Assembly (NCBI RefSeq): GCF_002505485.1
Contig: NZ_DAVG01000123.1
Coordinates: forward strand, 7,790-71,789
Direction: 5' to 3'
DNA from: Methanosarcina sp. UBA5
Lineage (GTDB): Archaea > Halobacteriota > Methanosarcinia > Methanosarcinales > Methanosarcinaceae
Length of the DNA: 64,000 bases
Part shown: piece after piece, positions 19,143 to 28,986 of the stretch
Numbering within the stretch: position 1 is the stretch's first letter
Layout: each line of letters opens with the position of its first letter
Notes under the pieces: model-generated
Databases searched by the model: none
Told to the model about the DNA's origin: nothing
Seen by the model: only the letters and a program-made list of their open reading frames with translations
Position numbers and translations under genes: made by a program

Positions 19143-20138
19143 TCATCTGTCCCAGATTGCCATGTTTATAGCAATCTCGGCTATATTGGAGCTAAGGTCT
19201 CCTATTCTGGATAAGCTGTCTATAACGGCCCCGAGTAAAATCATGATCTCATGAGATTTCAATTTCAGAGTAGATTCACGAAGTTTCTCTGCCCATGCGC
19301 ACATTTTTTCAACGCTATCTATTACCTGATTTGCAAGAGAAGTATTTGCCTCAAAGAGAGCCTCAACTGACTGTTCCACAAGTTCCATGTAAGCAGCGTT
19401 GAGTTTCTCGAGCTCTACCATCACCTTATAATTAACAGGCTCTTGCAGCTTTGAGGCGACATTCGCTATTTTCTGCGCGTGGTCGGCTATCCTTTCCAGC
19501 GGGCTTGCCGCCATTCTGAACTCGTGGTATTCCTCTATATTTGTTTCTGTGGAGTCCGGCACCCCTCCTCCGCAGAGAATCGAGCGAAATTGCTTGGAGA
19601 TAAGAAGATATAGCCTGTCAACCTCGTCATCTCTCTGACTTACGTCAAGTGCAAGGTCATGATCAATGGTTTTAAAGGCTCTTACCGCATCCTTTTGCAT
19701 GGACACCGCAATAAGGAACATCCTCTGTACACCTTTTTTGATAGGAAGTTCATTCGGGTTAAGAAGATCCTGGATAACCACACAGTTTGAGCTTTCCTCA
19801 GTAATTTCCGGACCTATGAGTTTGTAGCATACCTTCCGAATCGTTTGTTTCTGTTCAACGAGTATCCTTTTTGAGAAAAGTTCGATCCTGTCATATCCGT
19901 GGAGATATGCAGCAATAATGTCTCGCTCAAGTGCTTTTGCTCCACAGCCTCCCACATCAATTCTTTTTGTTTTAATTGACCGCCCTTCGATAATGGGATT
20001 TATCAGGAGTTTTCCGTCAGGCTGTGCTTGAATGGAAACTCTCATGCCTGTTTCTATTCCCACTTTTTCAGCCCATTGTTTAGGAAGGGAAATAATGTAA
20101 GTAGATCCTCCTGTCTGCTGTACTTTCCTGGTCTCGAT
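19143..20138 (-). CDS. phoU: PhoU-family phosphate regulator with N-terminal AbrB-like domain
   Basis: Archaeal PhoU proteins join an AbrB/SpoVT DNA-binding domain to two PhoU three-helix bundles with metal-binding E/DxxxD motifs. Here the conserved opening ETRKVQQTGGSTYIISLPKQ lies upstream of the first usual start (GTG at 20063). Going upstream from it, the codons are ATC, ATT, ATC, GGA, CGG, AAA and then TAA, so no ATG, GTG or TTG exists. I place the start at ATC 20138, which would give METRKV and sits seven bases after GGGG; ATT 20141 is equally possible. The PhoU part runs to the end (RIADHAQKIAN, RIGDLSSNIAEIA). It probably controls phosphate uptake. No pst genes are nearby. Confidence 0.85.
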   Translation of the reverse strand: METRKVQQTGGSTYIISLPKQWAEKVGIETGMRVSIQAQPDGKLLINPIIEGRSIKTKRIDVGGCGAKALERDIIAAYLHGYDRIELFSKRILVEQKQTIRKVCYKLIGPEITEESSNCVVIQDLLNPNELPIKKGVQRMFLIAVSMQKDAVRAFKTIDHDLALDVSQRDDEVDRLYLLISKQFRSILCGGGVPDSTETNIEEYHEFRMAASPLERIADHAQKIANVASKLQEPVNYKVMVELEKLNAAYMELVEQSVEALFEANTSLANQVIDSVEKMCAWAEKLRESTLKLKSHEIMILLGAVIDSLSRIGDLSSNIAEIAINMAIWDR

Positions 20139-20387
20139 AATGATTCCCCGTTTTTAGTTAAATCTGCCATGTCTGAAATTAGAATATTTATTCCTAATTC
20201 AATCGCGCTTTCTGATCTTTCTGATAATACTTAGAAATACTTTTTTATATACGTGATTCAACTTTACTATTTATATTTGTGGATTTCCTATTTTTTATGA
20301 ATATGTTACAGAGCCCTGCGTTTCAGGATACTCTAGATCCTGTGAAGAAACGCAGTAAAAAATATTAAAGAATAGCGCATTCTGAGC

Positions 20388-21254
20388 ATGATGATACTTG
20401 AAGGGCACGCCTGCGCGTCGGGAGCAGGAACCATTATCGCAGCATTTGCAACCTGGAAAGGTGCGGCATTTGGAACTGGCTTAAAAACATGTTCAGAGGT
20501 GGAACTCTCGGATCGCGAGAGAAAAGTCCACGGATCGATTGAGGGGATGCCTGAAGCAGACACTTTTCTTATTGAAAGGTGTGTTGAACTTGTGCTTGAA
20601 CATTTCGAGATTAAACTTGGAGGCACGGTAAAAACAAGCAGCAATATTCCTCTTGCAGGTGGGCTTAAGAGCAGCAGTGCAGCTGCCAATGCAACTGTAC
20701 TGGCAACCTTAAATGCTATTGGAGAGTCAATGCCTCCTCTTGATGCTGTAAAGCTTGGGGTAAGAGCTGCAAGAGAAGCAAAAGTAACCATAACAGGGTC
20801 TTTTGATGACGCTTGTGCTTCTTTTTTTGGCGGAGTTGTGATTACCGATAACCGGGAATTGAAATTGATCAAAAGAGAAGATTACAATTCAAAAGTACTT
20901 ATTTTTGCACCGGATAGAAAAGTGTTCAGTTCACAAACAAATGTTAAACGCTCGAAACTCATTGCTCCGTATGTGGATGTGGCATACGAACTTGCACTTG
21001 CAGGAGAGTATGAAAAAGCAATGACTTTAAACGGTTTTCTCTACTGCGCCGCTCTTGGCTTTGATACTGAATGCATTTTTCGAGCCCTGGAATGTGGAGT
21101 AAAAGGAGTAAGCCTATCTGGATCGGGCCCGGCATATGTTGCGCTTGTCAAAGAAAACCAGATTGAAGAGCTAAGGTCGGCCTGGGAAAGATGTGGAATC
21201 GAAGGTAGAGTTATAGAAACCTCTATAAATAACAGAGATGCAATGTCTTTATAA
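20388..21254 (+). CDS. aroK: Shikimate kinase, archaeal GHMP type
   Basis: It phosphorylates shikimate with ATP in the aromatic amino-acid pathway. Archaea use a GHMP-superfamily enzyme unrelated to bacterial AroK. The ATP-binding GHMP motif is PLAGGLKSSSAAANA near residues 89-103. The N-terminal loop ASGAGTIIAAF and the C-terminal GVSLSGSGPAYVAL are family features. The length of 288 is normal. There are tandem ATGs at 20388 and 20391. The chorismate mutase gene follows after 14 bases and purE after that, in one operon. Confidence 0.93.
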   Translation: MMILEGHACASGAGTIIAAFATWKGAAFGTGLKTCSEVELSDRERKVHGSIEGMPEADTFLIERCVELVLEHFEIKLGGTVKTSSNIPLAGGLKSSSAAANATVLATLNAIGESMPPLDAVKLGVRAAREAKVTITGSFDDACASFFGGVVITDNRELKLIKREDYNSKVLIFAPDRKVFSSQTNVKRSKLIAPYVDVAYELALAGEYEKAMTLNGFLYCAALGFDTECIFRALECGVKGVSLSGSGPAYVALVKENQIEELRSAWERCGIEGRVIETSINNRDAMSL

Positions 21255-21268
21255 AACGAGGGGTTCAC

Positions 21269-21556
21269 TTGAGCGAACTTGAGGATGTCCGCAGAGAAAT
21301 CGAAGAAATTGATAGGGAAATTCTTGCCCTCATTGATAGAAGAGTAAATCTGGCTGAAAGAGTACTTGAATCAAAAAGAATAAATGGAACTTCGATAAAT
21401 GACCAGAAGCAAAATGAGGTTGTAATTAACAGAGCTTTAAATGCTGCAACCGAGCTCAACCTTGATTTAGGATCTATAAAGGCTATTTTTGAGATCCTTA
21501 TTAGGATGAGTATTGAACGCCAGAATGAGTTAAGTGGAAAGGGCAGCCTGCCCTGA
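21269..21556 (+). CDS. aroQ: Chorismate mutase, AroQ class
   Basis: The 95-residue all-helical enzyme turns chorismate into prephenate. The first helix (ELEDVRREIEEIDREILALI) has the catalytic Arg, then DRRVNLAERVLESK with the conserved Arg/Lys, and RMSIERQNEL with the C-terminal Gln/Glu. It is a stand-alone domain, not fused to prephenate dehydratase. The start is TTG with GAGGGG upstream. It follows aroK in the same operon, so two aromatic steps sit together. Confidence 0.92.
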   Translation: MSELEDVRREIEEIDREILALIDRRVNLAERVLESKRINGTSINDQKQNEVVINRALNAATELNLDLGSIKAIFEILIRMSIERQNELSGKGSLP

Positions 21557-21576
21557 CTGCTTAGGAGAAGCTAAAA

Positions 21577-21978
21577 ATGGTTGATATCTCAGTAATTATG
21601 GGTTCCGAATCCGATAGGCCTATCGCCAACCGTGCAATATCCGTGCTTGAAAAGAGCAAATACACTTACGAAGTAATGGTTATCTCTGCTCACAGGAACC
21701 CTGACGAACTTGAAAGTTACATCTCAATGACTGATGCAAAAGTCTTTATCACAATTGCAGGTTTATCCGCAGCCCTTCCGGGGGTTGTAGCTTCCAGAAC
21801 AAAAAGACCTGTAGTAGGAGTCCCTGTGAGCGCGAAGCTTGGTGGACTCGATGCCCTGCTCTCGATTGCTCAGATGCCTCCAGGAGTGCCTGTCGGAAGC
21901 GTAGGGATCGATAATGGAGCAAACGGTGCATATCTTGCTCTGAGAATTCTGGATTTGATTGACATCGCAAAGCCTTAA
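21577..21978 (+). CDS. purE: Phosphoribosylaminoimidazole carboxylase catalytic subunit
   Basis: PurE family, purine synthesis. Motifs: [10 protein letters not shown] (phosphate loop), SAHRNPDEL with the catalytic His, [25 protein letters not shown], and [16 protein letters not shown]. At 133 residues it is shorter than bacterial PurE (about 160-170) because the C-terminal helix is trimmed. The ATG follows TAGGAGAAGC. Which substrate form it uses (N5-CAIR or AIR plus CO2) cannot be told here. It is 20 bases after aroQ and ends the operon. Confidence 0.9.
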   Translation: MVDISVIMGSESDRPIANRAISVLEKSKYTYEVMVISAHRNPDELESYISMTDAKVFITIAGLSAALPGVVASRTKRPVVGVPVSAKLGGLDALLSIAQMPPGVPVGSVGIDNGANGAYLALRILDLIDIAKP

Positions 21979-22271
21979 GAAGCCTATTAAAGGTCTCATT
22001 TCCAGATTTGAGAGTAATAATCAATTTACTAAATTGAGTCGGTACTAAACTCAGTCGGCTATTTATAAAATTCAGTCGACTCACTCCAAAAACTCTTTTT
22101 TAAATAATCTTACTTATTAGCCCCATGTTTAACCTGGCTCAGTCCATTTAACCCTGTTTCCATTTAACCCTGTTAAGCCTGAGTTGTTCCAATTGTTCCT
22201 TTTTTCTCTTCTTTCGGGCATAACGATTTTTTAAGAAGCAAAACAAAATTAGGTTCAGTTGTAAAAAAGTA

Positions 22272-22327
22272 TTGTTGAAAAACAATTAAAAAAGATGTGT
22301 TGTTGAAAAACAATTAAAAAAGATGTG
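22272..22327. repeat. Perfect tandem duplication of a 28-bp unit
   Basis: Two identical 28-bp units (22272-22299, 22300-22327) begin TTGTTGAAAAACAATT and end GATGTG. Each contains the small hairpin TTGTT-GAAA-AACAA. Confidence 0.85.
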
Positions 22328-22350
22328 TTGAAAAAATCGTGTTGGGGAGA

Positions 22351-22437
22351 GGGCATCTGAGTATTGGGAGTGGGGGGATTTGGGGGGAAAAGTGTTGGCT
22401 GAGGTTTACAACAGAAATCGATTTTTCTCAGATGCCC
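22351..22437. repeat. G-rich inverted-repeat element, copy 1
   Basis: GGGCATCTGA (22351) pairs with TCAGATGCCC (22428-22437). The interior GTATTGGGAGTGGGGGGATT matches the reverse complement of 30155-30237. It is a non-coding dispersed element of ~87 bp. Confidence 0.7.
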
Positions 22438-22690
22438 CATTTATAAATATGCAAGAATATATATAAAAACATGGATATACTGTTAGTTAATATGAATTTT
22501 TCACAGTACTTAGATTTCTTGAAAAGGATCTTTTTAATCAGGCCACATTGTAAATTTGGATTCAACTTGAAAACCTACGCAAAGATTAAAACTTAGGGAC
22601 CTTAAAATTGTTTGAGATGACTAGTTGCACAAACGTTTTATTCTTAAAAAAGATTAATTTTAGTTTTTTCTTCAAAAATATATTTTATTT

Positions 22691-23002
22691 TTGCTTAAAA
22701 TACGATTTTATCCCATTAAAAATCGGAAAAAAATTACGAAAATTATGAGAATCAAGTCAGTGCCTTCTGAAGATGAAATTTACAGCATTATGAGCAACTT
22801 TGACCCAGATCAGTTTATCAACATTGTTATTGGATTACTTAATAACATTTGTTCTCGTCATAAAAGAAGTTTAAGCCACATCATAATCGATAGCGTGGAT
22901 ATCAATCTTGATCTTAACTGGTTTAAGAGGAAAATTAGCAAAAAGATGGTAAAGATCGAGATTTTAAGTGAGGACACTCAAGATAGGAAAACGAAATTAT
23001 GA
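22691..23002 (+). pseudogene. Transposase N-terminal fragment
   Basis: MRIKSVPSEDEIYSIMSNFD, then HIIIDSVDINLDLNWFKRK, resembles the N-terminal part of DDE transposases common in Methanosarcina, where the Asp of IIIDS is catalytic. The similarity ends after KRKISKK and the frame stops soon afterwards, so the rest of the gene is missing. The upstream residues (frame opening at 22691) are not convincing. The family (IS4/IS1182-like) is from memory and not certain. No terminal repeats were found. Confidence 0.5.
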
Positions 23003-23344
23003 GCAGGAAACATAATTTATTTTGATAGATGATATTATTCATAAGAAAATTACGTAATAGGAATAGCAAAGTACAAAATAGTTCCTGTTTTTTTTCCGAG
23101 AATTAATTGTAATTCTAATAAACTTCTGTGTGGGCTGAGAATTACAGTTTGCCTATCTAAATGAAAATATGATATAACAAAATAAAGGTAATATATTTTA
23201 CATTTCAATAAGTTACCTACTGATTACTTTTTGCTTTATAAATTTATATCTTTATTTTGATATTATTCTAATCCAATATATTAATATTCATTAATGTTTA
23301 AATTCTGGTTTATTAATAAAGAATTAAATAAGATTTTGTATTAT

Positions 23345-24748
23345 ATGTGGGGGATTAAAATAAACAGATTTGTCATCTTAGTTGTAGCCTTCCTTATTTT
23401 CACATTAGGCTCGAGTACCGGAACTGCAATTGAGATTCTCGTCCAGCCGGGAGAATCAATACAGGCCGCAGTAAACAATACAAGTTCAGGTGATTTGATA
23501 ATCGTAAAGCCTGGAAACTACACCGAAAACATCATAATCGGTACCCAAAATCTAACAGTAACATCCGAATCCGGGAATCCTGAGGATACCATAGTTGCCG
23601 CAAATAACCCGAACGTAAACGTGTTTAATATACGAGCAAATAATGTAACGATTAACGGGTTCAAAGTCCGATCAGCCCAATATGCTGAAGTAATAGGGAT
23701 CTATTTAGCCGGATGCAGTCACTGTACCATAAGTAACAACGACCTTTCGGAAAATTACCTCGGGCTATATATGAGTAATTCAAAAAATAACACGATTGTG
23801 GACAATAAAATGAGCCTGAACAGTAAATATGGAATCCAGCTCATGCACTCGGAAGGAAATGTACTCTCAAATAACAGTGCCGATTCAAACCATCACGGAA
23901 TTGTTCTGGAAAATAATTGCAGCAACAATAACCTAACAGAGAATATGGCAGGTTCGAATGCAGGTTATGGTATTTACCTTATAAATTCAAGCAGCAATAA
24001 TCTCAATGGCAATACGATAAGCAAGAACGATATGGGAATTTACCTAACAAATTCAAACCTGAACATAATTTTAGGGAACAATATTTTGGAGAATATACGA
24101 TACGGAATGTGGATCTCACATTCAAACTACAACAGAATTTCCGGGAATACGATTAACGAAAGCAACTGGGGCATTCATATGAACTCCTCGGATAATAGCA
24201 CACTTTCTGGAAATATTCTTGCTTTCAATCATATTTCAGGCCTTTCTATGTGTCCAGCCTGTGATAACAACACCATATTCGATAACTATCTCAATAATAC
24301 TTTTAATGCAGAAGTTGGAAATCGGAAAAATACCTGGAACACGACAAAGAAAACAGGCATAAACATTGTTGGGGGGCCATCTCTTGGAGGCAATTTCTGG
24401 GCAAACCCGGGCGGGACAGGTTTCTCTCAAACTGCACCGGATAAAGATAAAAACGGAATTGCAGATATAAAGTATAACGAAACCAACTTTACCGATTTTC
24501 TGCCTCTTGTGTCTGTATCCAATCCAGAACAGCAGGCGCCCTCTGTTGAAAATTCCAGTATATATCTCATAAATTCCAGTACTGATCTTACAAACTCCAG
24601 TACAGATCTTACGAATTCCAGTACCAATCTCACAAATTTCAGTACCGATCTTACTGACGTTACTGCCCCAAAAACGGCTAAAGTTCCTGTAACTGCAAAA
24701 AGCAGCTCAAACGAGGACAATACCACAGAAAAGGACGGTAACCAATAG
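23345..24748 (+). CDS. Secreted right-handed beta-helix (NosD-type) protein
   Basis: The start ATG 23345 gives a signal peptide (WGIKINRFVILVVAFLIF, cut after SSTGTA). The frame runs 17 codons further upstream without need. The next ~330 residues are NosD/PbH1 parallel beta-helix coils: repeats like SHCTISNNDLSENYLGLYMS and NSSSNNLNGNTISKNDMGIY at ~22-24 residue period. A C-terminal ~100-residue region is Ser/Thr/Asn-rich, with tandem NSSTDLT octads (near 24570-24655) and many N-x-S/T glycosylation sites. It is probably a surface glycoprotein that binds or processes sugar polymers. No C-terminal membrane anchor is evident. Confidence 0.82.
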   Translation: MWGIKINRFVILVVAFLIFTLGSSTGTAIEILVQPGESIQAAVNNTSSGDLIIVKPGNYTENIIIGTQNLTVTSESGNPEDTIVAANNPNVNVFNIRANNVTINGFKVRSAQYAEVIGIYLAGCSHCTISNNDLSENYLGLYMSNSKNNTIVDNKMSLNSKYGIQLMHSEGNVLSNNSADSNHHGIVLENNCSNNNLTENMAGSNAGYGIYLINSSSNNLNGNTISKNDMGIYLTNSNLNIILGNNILENIRYGMWISHSNYNRISGNTINESNWGIHMNSSDNSTLSGNILAFNHISGLSMCPACDNNTIFDNYLNNTFNAEVGNRKNTWNTTKKTGINIVGGPSLGGNFWANPGGTGFSQTAPDKDKNGIADIKYNETNFTDFLPLVSVSNPEQQAPSVENSSIYLINSSTDLTNSSTDLTNSSTNLTNFSTDLTDVTAPKTAKVPVTAKSSSNEDNTTEKDGNQ

Positions 24749-24836
24749 TAAACTTTGGTAAGAAGCGAGGTCGACGGCAGCAGCACTGAAGGAAGGTAAA
24801 AAAGGAAGAAAAAGTCACGGTAGGAGACAGAATTAT

Positions 24837-26417
24837 TCAACCGAGAGCTTTTCTTATTTTTCCCATTTTGGTGAGGGTTGAGCACACAAGCTGGGAAACT
24901 TCCTCATCCATCCAGTTTCCTTTACTTCCTGCCTGCAGGAGATCAGGCTGCATCATTTCGATCAGGATGCGGTAAGAAGGTTCGGAACTGGTTTCAAGAT
25001 CAAAGACCTCATGCAGGATATCGAGATCTTTGCGGACTTCCTTCAGACATTCCCTGGATAGGAAGCGGGAAGCTACATTGAGATCCAGATATCCTGATGC
25101 AAAATTCAGGTCAACTGCAAGGGAGGGGAAGTATTTTGTAAGCAAGTTTTCACAGGTGGCTTCTCCGAGTTTTTCCCGGGCTTCTTCAAGAGCACGGCCT
25201 GTACCTATAAATTCCGGAGGCAGGCCTATGGAATAAAGAGCGCCTGTAAACTTAATTGCCCTTGGAAGGTGGAGGTTTTCAGCAGGCATGCTGGCTTCAA
25301 GCTCTTTTCCGATATCGGTACGGCAGAGTTTAACCAGGCTTGAGATATCAGGAGCGCTTCTTGAATAGCCACCTGTACCTTTGTGCATAAGACGATCCCG
25401 CTGCTGTGGGAGAAGATCAGCTATTTGATTAATCGTGGGAGCCAGTTGCCTGAGAATCCGGCTGTAGCTTGTTCCAAATATCCCAATGAGGTTTATTATT
25501 TCTGTTTTTTCTTCGGCGGAAAAGAGTTCAGGAGTTTCAGGCAGCCTGGCCTTTGCAAGGTTTACCAGGGCTTCAGCGTCTCCTTTTTTATGGCTGTACC
25601 TGAGCGCGGACTGAAGAGTAATAGTCCCAACCCCTTGGTATTCTCTGAAAAAGTTATCCGCATTCTTCAGGTTCAGATGCCCTCTGAAAGGCAGCGTTCC
25701 TGCTCCGAATATAATGCCGGTTTGGGTGTCAAGTTCGGAATTTAGCTCCGAAAGTCCATTTATTGCGTATTTGCATGAAAGCGTGCTAGCAACATGCCCA
25801 AAGGAGAGGGCAGAGTCGGATTTGCCCAAGAATACCCTAAATTTGTCAGGAACTGCCCCGAAGTGCTCTTCCCAGGCAAGAAGCGTATTTTCTGCAAGTT
25901 CTTTTGCATGTAACAGCGCAGGAGCATCCTCTATAAGAGGAATTATGCGCGGGACTTCCATTGAGAAACCGAATTCCTTTTTTGCAAGCTCACTTACATC
26001 TACCATACGCTGCTGAGCTTCAATAATTTCCCTGACGCTGTCTGTCATGGGATGCACATACTCATTGATTGCCTGGATATCCGAATGTTCAAGGGCATTG
26101 TAATTAGCCTCAGCAATTGACATCATAACCATGAGTTGTCTGAACCGGTTTTCCTGAACCGCACTCGGAGCCCTGGGAGTAATGGAAACATCCCTTCCAG
26201 GGATAAGATCTGTTTCTTCTATGAATTTTGATACGATCTGGACGTTCTGATGGTAGGGAGTTGCCTTCCCTTCATAATCCGGCATATATTCGTCACAGCC
26301 GAATATCACCGCAGCTTCTATGGCTTCTCCCGGCTCTTCCTGCGTGGATATATATCTTGATGCAGAGTCCGGGTGCTGCGTACACATAACTTTTGGATAG
26401 GTTACTTTATTGCTCAT
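24837..26417 (-). CDS. ppcA: Phosphoenolpyruvate carboxylase, archaeal type
   Basis: PpcA makes oxaloacetate from PEP and bicarbonate, feeding the partial citric-acid path of methanogens. It has 526 residues, about half the size of bacterial PEPC, as expected. Signatures: MCTQHPDSASRY near residue 10, IFGCDEYMPDYEGKATPYHQ, RFRVFLGKSDSALSFGH, GAGTLPFRGHL, and GTGGYSRSAPDIS. The C-terminus ends LTKMGKIRKALG. The ATG at 26417 follows GAGGGTTTAG. It is monocistronic. Its 3' end faces the beta-helix gene on the other strand, 88 bases away. Confidence 0.95.
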   Translation of the reverse strand: MSNKVTYPKVMCTQHPDSASRYISTQEEPGEAIEAAVIFGCDEYMPDYEGKATPYHQNVQIVSKFIEETDLIPGRDVSITPRAPSAVQENRFRQLMVMMSIAEANYNALEHSDIQAINEYVHPMTDSVREIIEAQQRMVDVSELAKKEFGFSMEVPRIIPLIEDAPALLHAKELAENTLLAWEEHFGAVPDKFRVFLGKSDSALSFGHVASTLSCKYAINGLSELNSELDTQTGIIFGAGTLPFRGHLNLKNADNFFREYQGVGTITLQSALRYSHKKGDAEALVNLAKARLPETPELFSAEEKTEIINLIGIFGTSYSRILRQLAPTINQIADLLPQQRDRLMHKGTGGYSRSAPDISSLVKLCRTDIGKELEASMPAENLHLPRAIKFTGALYSIGLPPEFIGTGRALEEAREKLGEATCENLLTKYFPSLAVDLNFASGYLDLNVASRFLSRECLKEVRKDLDILHEVFDLETSSEPSYRILIEMMQPDLLQAGSKGNWMDEEVSQLVCSTLTKMGKIRKALG

Positions 26418-27032
26418 GAAACTAAACCCTCACTGTTCAACAGGGCAAATTTTCAGGTTTTTCTAATTTTTGCTTTTATTCTTTCTGCCGCCAGCTCAAC
26501 TGGCTTATCAACTTTATTGTTAACCATAAAATAAACTCAAACTGGTAGCGAAGAAGAACGTTTACTTGGAAATAAAGGTTTTCGTTGACAATAGGTTGAC
26601 ATTTGAGTGTCGACTTTTAAACTATTTACAATTTATGAATCAAGCACAGTGTCGTAGTATCAAAAACAAATCTATATCAAAAATATTTTGAAGTGTTTAA
26701 AATTAACCGGATTAAAAAAGAAGCAGTAAAGGATCAAGACATGAAAAAGGAAGCAATGAAAGGATCAAGAACTCAAAATACCAAAAGCCAGTGCAGAACT
26801 GAAATTTTTCTATGATATCGAGTATGATATCGATCTTTGATACCAATATCCACTTTGAAACTGTCTGCTATATATGATATGGTATCACATGAAAAATAGT
26901 ATCTTAATGATAGTGGTATTAAAAAGATATTGTGCTTGAACATAAGTGGAAATTTATTAAAATTACAGAGGACATTCAATAACAAGGGAAAAACGAGAAA
27001 TTTTCTGTAAACAAATATGAGGTGAAAATAGT
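26418..27032. other. Intergenic region between ppcA and hcp (divergent)
   Basis: This region must hold both promoters. TTTAAACTATTTA near 26617 and several TATA-like words are present. A perfect palindrome TGATATGGTATCA at 26875-26887 and direct repeats of ATGATATCGA near 26812-26833 lie on the hcp side. No gene seen. Confidence 0.4.
26875..26887. promoter_or_regulatory. Palindrome upstream of hcp, possible operator
   Basis: TGATA-TGG-TATCA is a perfect 5-bp inverted repeat about 145 bases ahead of hcp. No known regulator motif is recognised. Confidence 0.3.
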
Positions 27033-28661
27033 ATGTTCTGTAATCAATGCCAGGAAACGCTTAATGTGAAAGGCTGTATTAAAAATGGGGTTTGCGGCAA
27101 AAAAGGGGAAGTTGCAGATCTACAGGACAGACTGATCTATGTACTCAAAAGTATCGCGTTCTATAACCTGAAAGCAAGAGCTTTAGGCCTTAATGAAGAA
27201 GCAACAGACAGGTTTTTGCTTGACAGCTTCTTTGCGACCCTTACCAATACCAATTTTGACAGGCGGGAAATAGAGATCCTTTTAAAGAAAGGGTTTGACC
27301 TCAGAGATGAAATTAAAGCAAAGATTCCCGCCGAAATGATACCATCCAAAAGAGACTTGCCTGCTGTGGTTACGGTTACTCCGGAAAATATAGAAAGCCT
27401 TGAGGTTGCAGTTCACTCTACGCAGGACAAGGATATCAGGTCTCTTCGGGAACTTCTAACCTATGGCCTGAAAGGGCTGGCTGCTTATGCTCACCACGCT
27501 TATGTCCTGGGATACAAGGATGAAGCCACTTATGAATTTATAGAAAAAGGGCTGGTTTCGACTACAGATGACAGCCTGAGTATAGAATCCCTGCTTGGCC
27601 TGGTTATGGAATGCGGGCAAAAAGGTGTATCCGTCCTTGCCCTGCTAGATAAGGCAAATACTGAAACCTATGGAAACCCTGAGCCTATAGCCATTAATAT
27701 CGGTGTGAGGAACAGGTCAGGAATTCTTATTAGCGGGCACGACCTGCGGGATCTGGAACAGCTTCTTGAGCAGACAAAAGGTACAGGAATTGATGTTTAT
27801 ACGCATGGGGAAATGCTGCCCGCAAATGCTTACCCTGCCTTCAAGAAGTACGATAACTTCGCGGGCAATTACGGTAACTCTTGGTGGAAGCAGAATGAGG
27901 AGTTTGAGAAGTTCAACGGCCCTATCCTGATGACTACAAACTGCATAATTCCTCCAAGAGAGTCGTACAAAAACCGGATTTATACTACAGGAGTCGTTGG
28001 ATTTGAAGGGCTTACCCATATCTACGAAAAAGAAAACGACACAAAGGATTTTACCCCTCTCATCGAGCAGGCAAAAACGAGCAAGCCTCCCGAACCGATT
28101 GAAAGCGGAACTATAACCGCAGGCTTTGCGCACGAGGCAGCTCTCTCGGTTGCGGATAAAATTATAGACGCCGTAAAAACCGGAAAGATCAGCAGGTTTA
28201 TGGTTATAGCAGGCTGTGACGGCAGGCAGAAAGAGAGAACTTACTATACCGATTTTGTAAAAGCTCTCCCTAAAGATACAGTGATCCTGACTGCAGGCTG
28301 CGCCAAATACCGCTACAATAAACTTGACCTTGGTGATATCGGAGGAATCCCGAGAGTTCTCGATGCAGGACAGTGCAATGATTCCTATTCGCTTGTGGTA
28401 ATAGCGCAGAAACTTGCAAAGGCTTTTGGGCTTGAGGATATAAATGACCTTCCTGTGTCCTACAATATAGCCTGGTACGAGCAAAAAGCCGTGCTTGTGC
28501 TGCTTGCCCTCCTTAGTCTCGGCGTAAAAAATATCACACTCGGCCCGACACTTCCAGCTTTCCTCTCACCCAATGTTGTTAAAGTGCTGGTTGAAAACTT
28601 CAATCTAAGACCCAATACAACCGTCGAAGAGGATATGAAAGTGCTTCTTAAACAGGCCTGA
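27033..28661 (+). CDS. hcp: Hybrid cluster protein (hydroxylamine reductase/NO reductase)
   Basis: Hcp carries an N-terminal 4Fe-4S cluster and a unique Fe-S-O hybrid cluster, and it reduces NO or hydroxylamine. It has 542 residues. Cys3, 6, 15 and 21 ([15 protein letters not shown]) bind the first cluster, with the spacing of strict-anaerobe class I proteins. Hybrid-cluster ligands appear in order: His in ISGHDLRD, Glu in THGEMLPA, Cys in TTNCIIPP, Cys in AGCDGRQ, Cys in [10 protein letters not shown], Cys in GQCNDSYS, and Glu and Lys in AWYEQKA. The start is supported by GAGGTG. It stands alone, with no hcr reductase next to it. Confidence 0.96.
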   Translation: MFCNQCQETLNVKGCIKNGVCGKKGEVADLQDRLIYVLKSIAFYNLKARALGLNEEATDRFLLDSFFATLTNTNFDRREIEILLKKGFDLRDEIKAKIPAEMIPSKRDLPAVVTVTPENIESLEVAVHSTQDKDIRSLRELLTYGLKGLAAYAHHAYVLGYKDEATYEFIEKGLVSTTDDSLSIESLLGLVMECGQKGVSVLALLDKANTETYGNPEPIAINIGVRNRSGILISGHDLRDLEQLLEQTKGTGIDVYTHGEMLPANAYPAFKKYDNFAGNYGNSWWKQNEEFEKFNGPILMTTNCIIPPRESYKNRIYTTGVVGFEGLTHIYEKENDTKDFTPLIEQAKTSKPPEPIESGTITAGFAHEAALSVADKIIDAVKTGKISRFMVIAGCDGRQKERTYYTDFVKALPKDTVILTAGCAKYRYNKLDLGDIGGIPRVLDAGQCNDSYSLVVIAQKLAKAFGLEDINDLPVSYNIAWYEQKAVLVLLALLSLGVKNITLGPTLPAFLSPNVVKVLVENFNLRPNTTVEEDMKVLLKQA

Positions 28662-28986
28662 AACCAGGCAGCCAGAAAAGCGAGCCTTTTTAAAAAGGCT
28701 TGCTCTCAAACCTTTTTTAAACAGGTTTGATTGAAAACTTTAAAGAAAAGTTTGATGAAAACAGGAAAACAAGGCAATTTTTGAGTTTTAGAATCTTGTT
28801 TTAGAGTCTTATCTCTACCCCCTCTAAGATTTCTACCTTTCTCTAAGCGGCGTGATCACAAGCCTTTTAAAAAACTGCTTGACCGAAAACCTTTTGAAGA
28901 AAGGTTTTATCGAAAACCCTAGCAGCGGCGTGATCAACCGGCGCAACGGTTGCGGATCAACGGTTGCGGGTCAACAGTTGAAATTG
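28662..28986. repeat. Repeat block with hairpin modules, left of zinc-ribbon gene
   Basis: It starts with terminator-like hairpins after hcp (GCCTTTTTAAAAAGGC near 28685). It continues through GCGGCGTGATCACAAGCC (28846-28863) to CGGCGTGATCAACCGGCGCA at 28926, followed by ACGGTTGCGG repeats. The same modules occur at 30340-30596. Confidence 0.65.

Larger units (their letters stand above)
21979..22690. other. Intergenic region with repeats
   Basis: No gene seen. It has repeated TTAACCCTGTT words near 22148-22175, a perfect 28-bp tandem duplication and an inverted-repeat element, both listed separately. Confidence 0.45.

Noticed and set aside
27717..28484. 255-codon antisense frame in hcp
   Set aside because: It overlaps the clearly identified hcp and has no family features.
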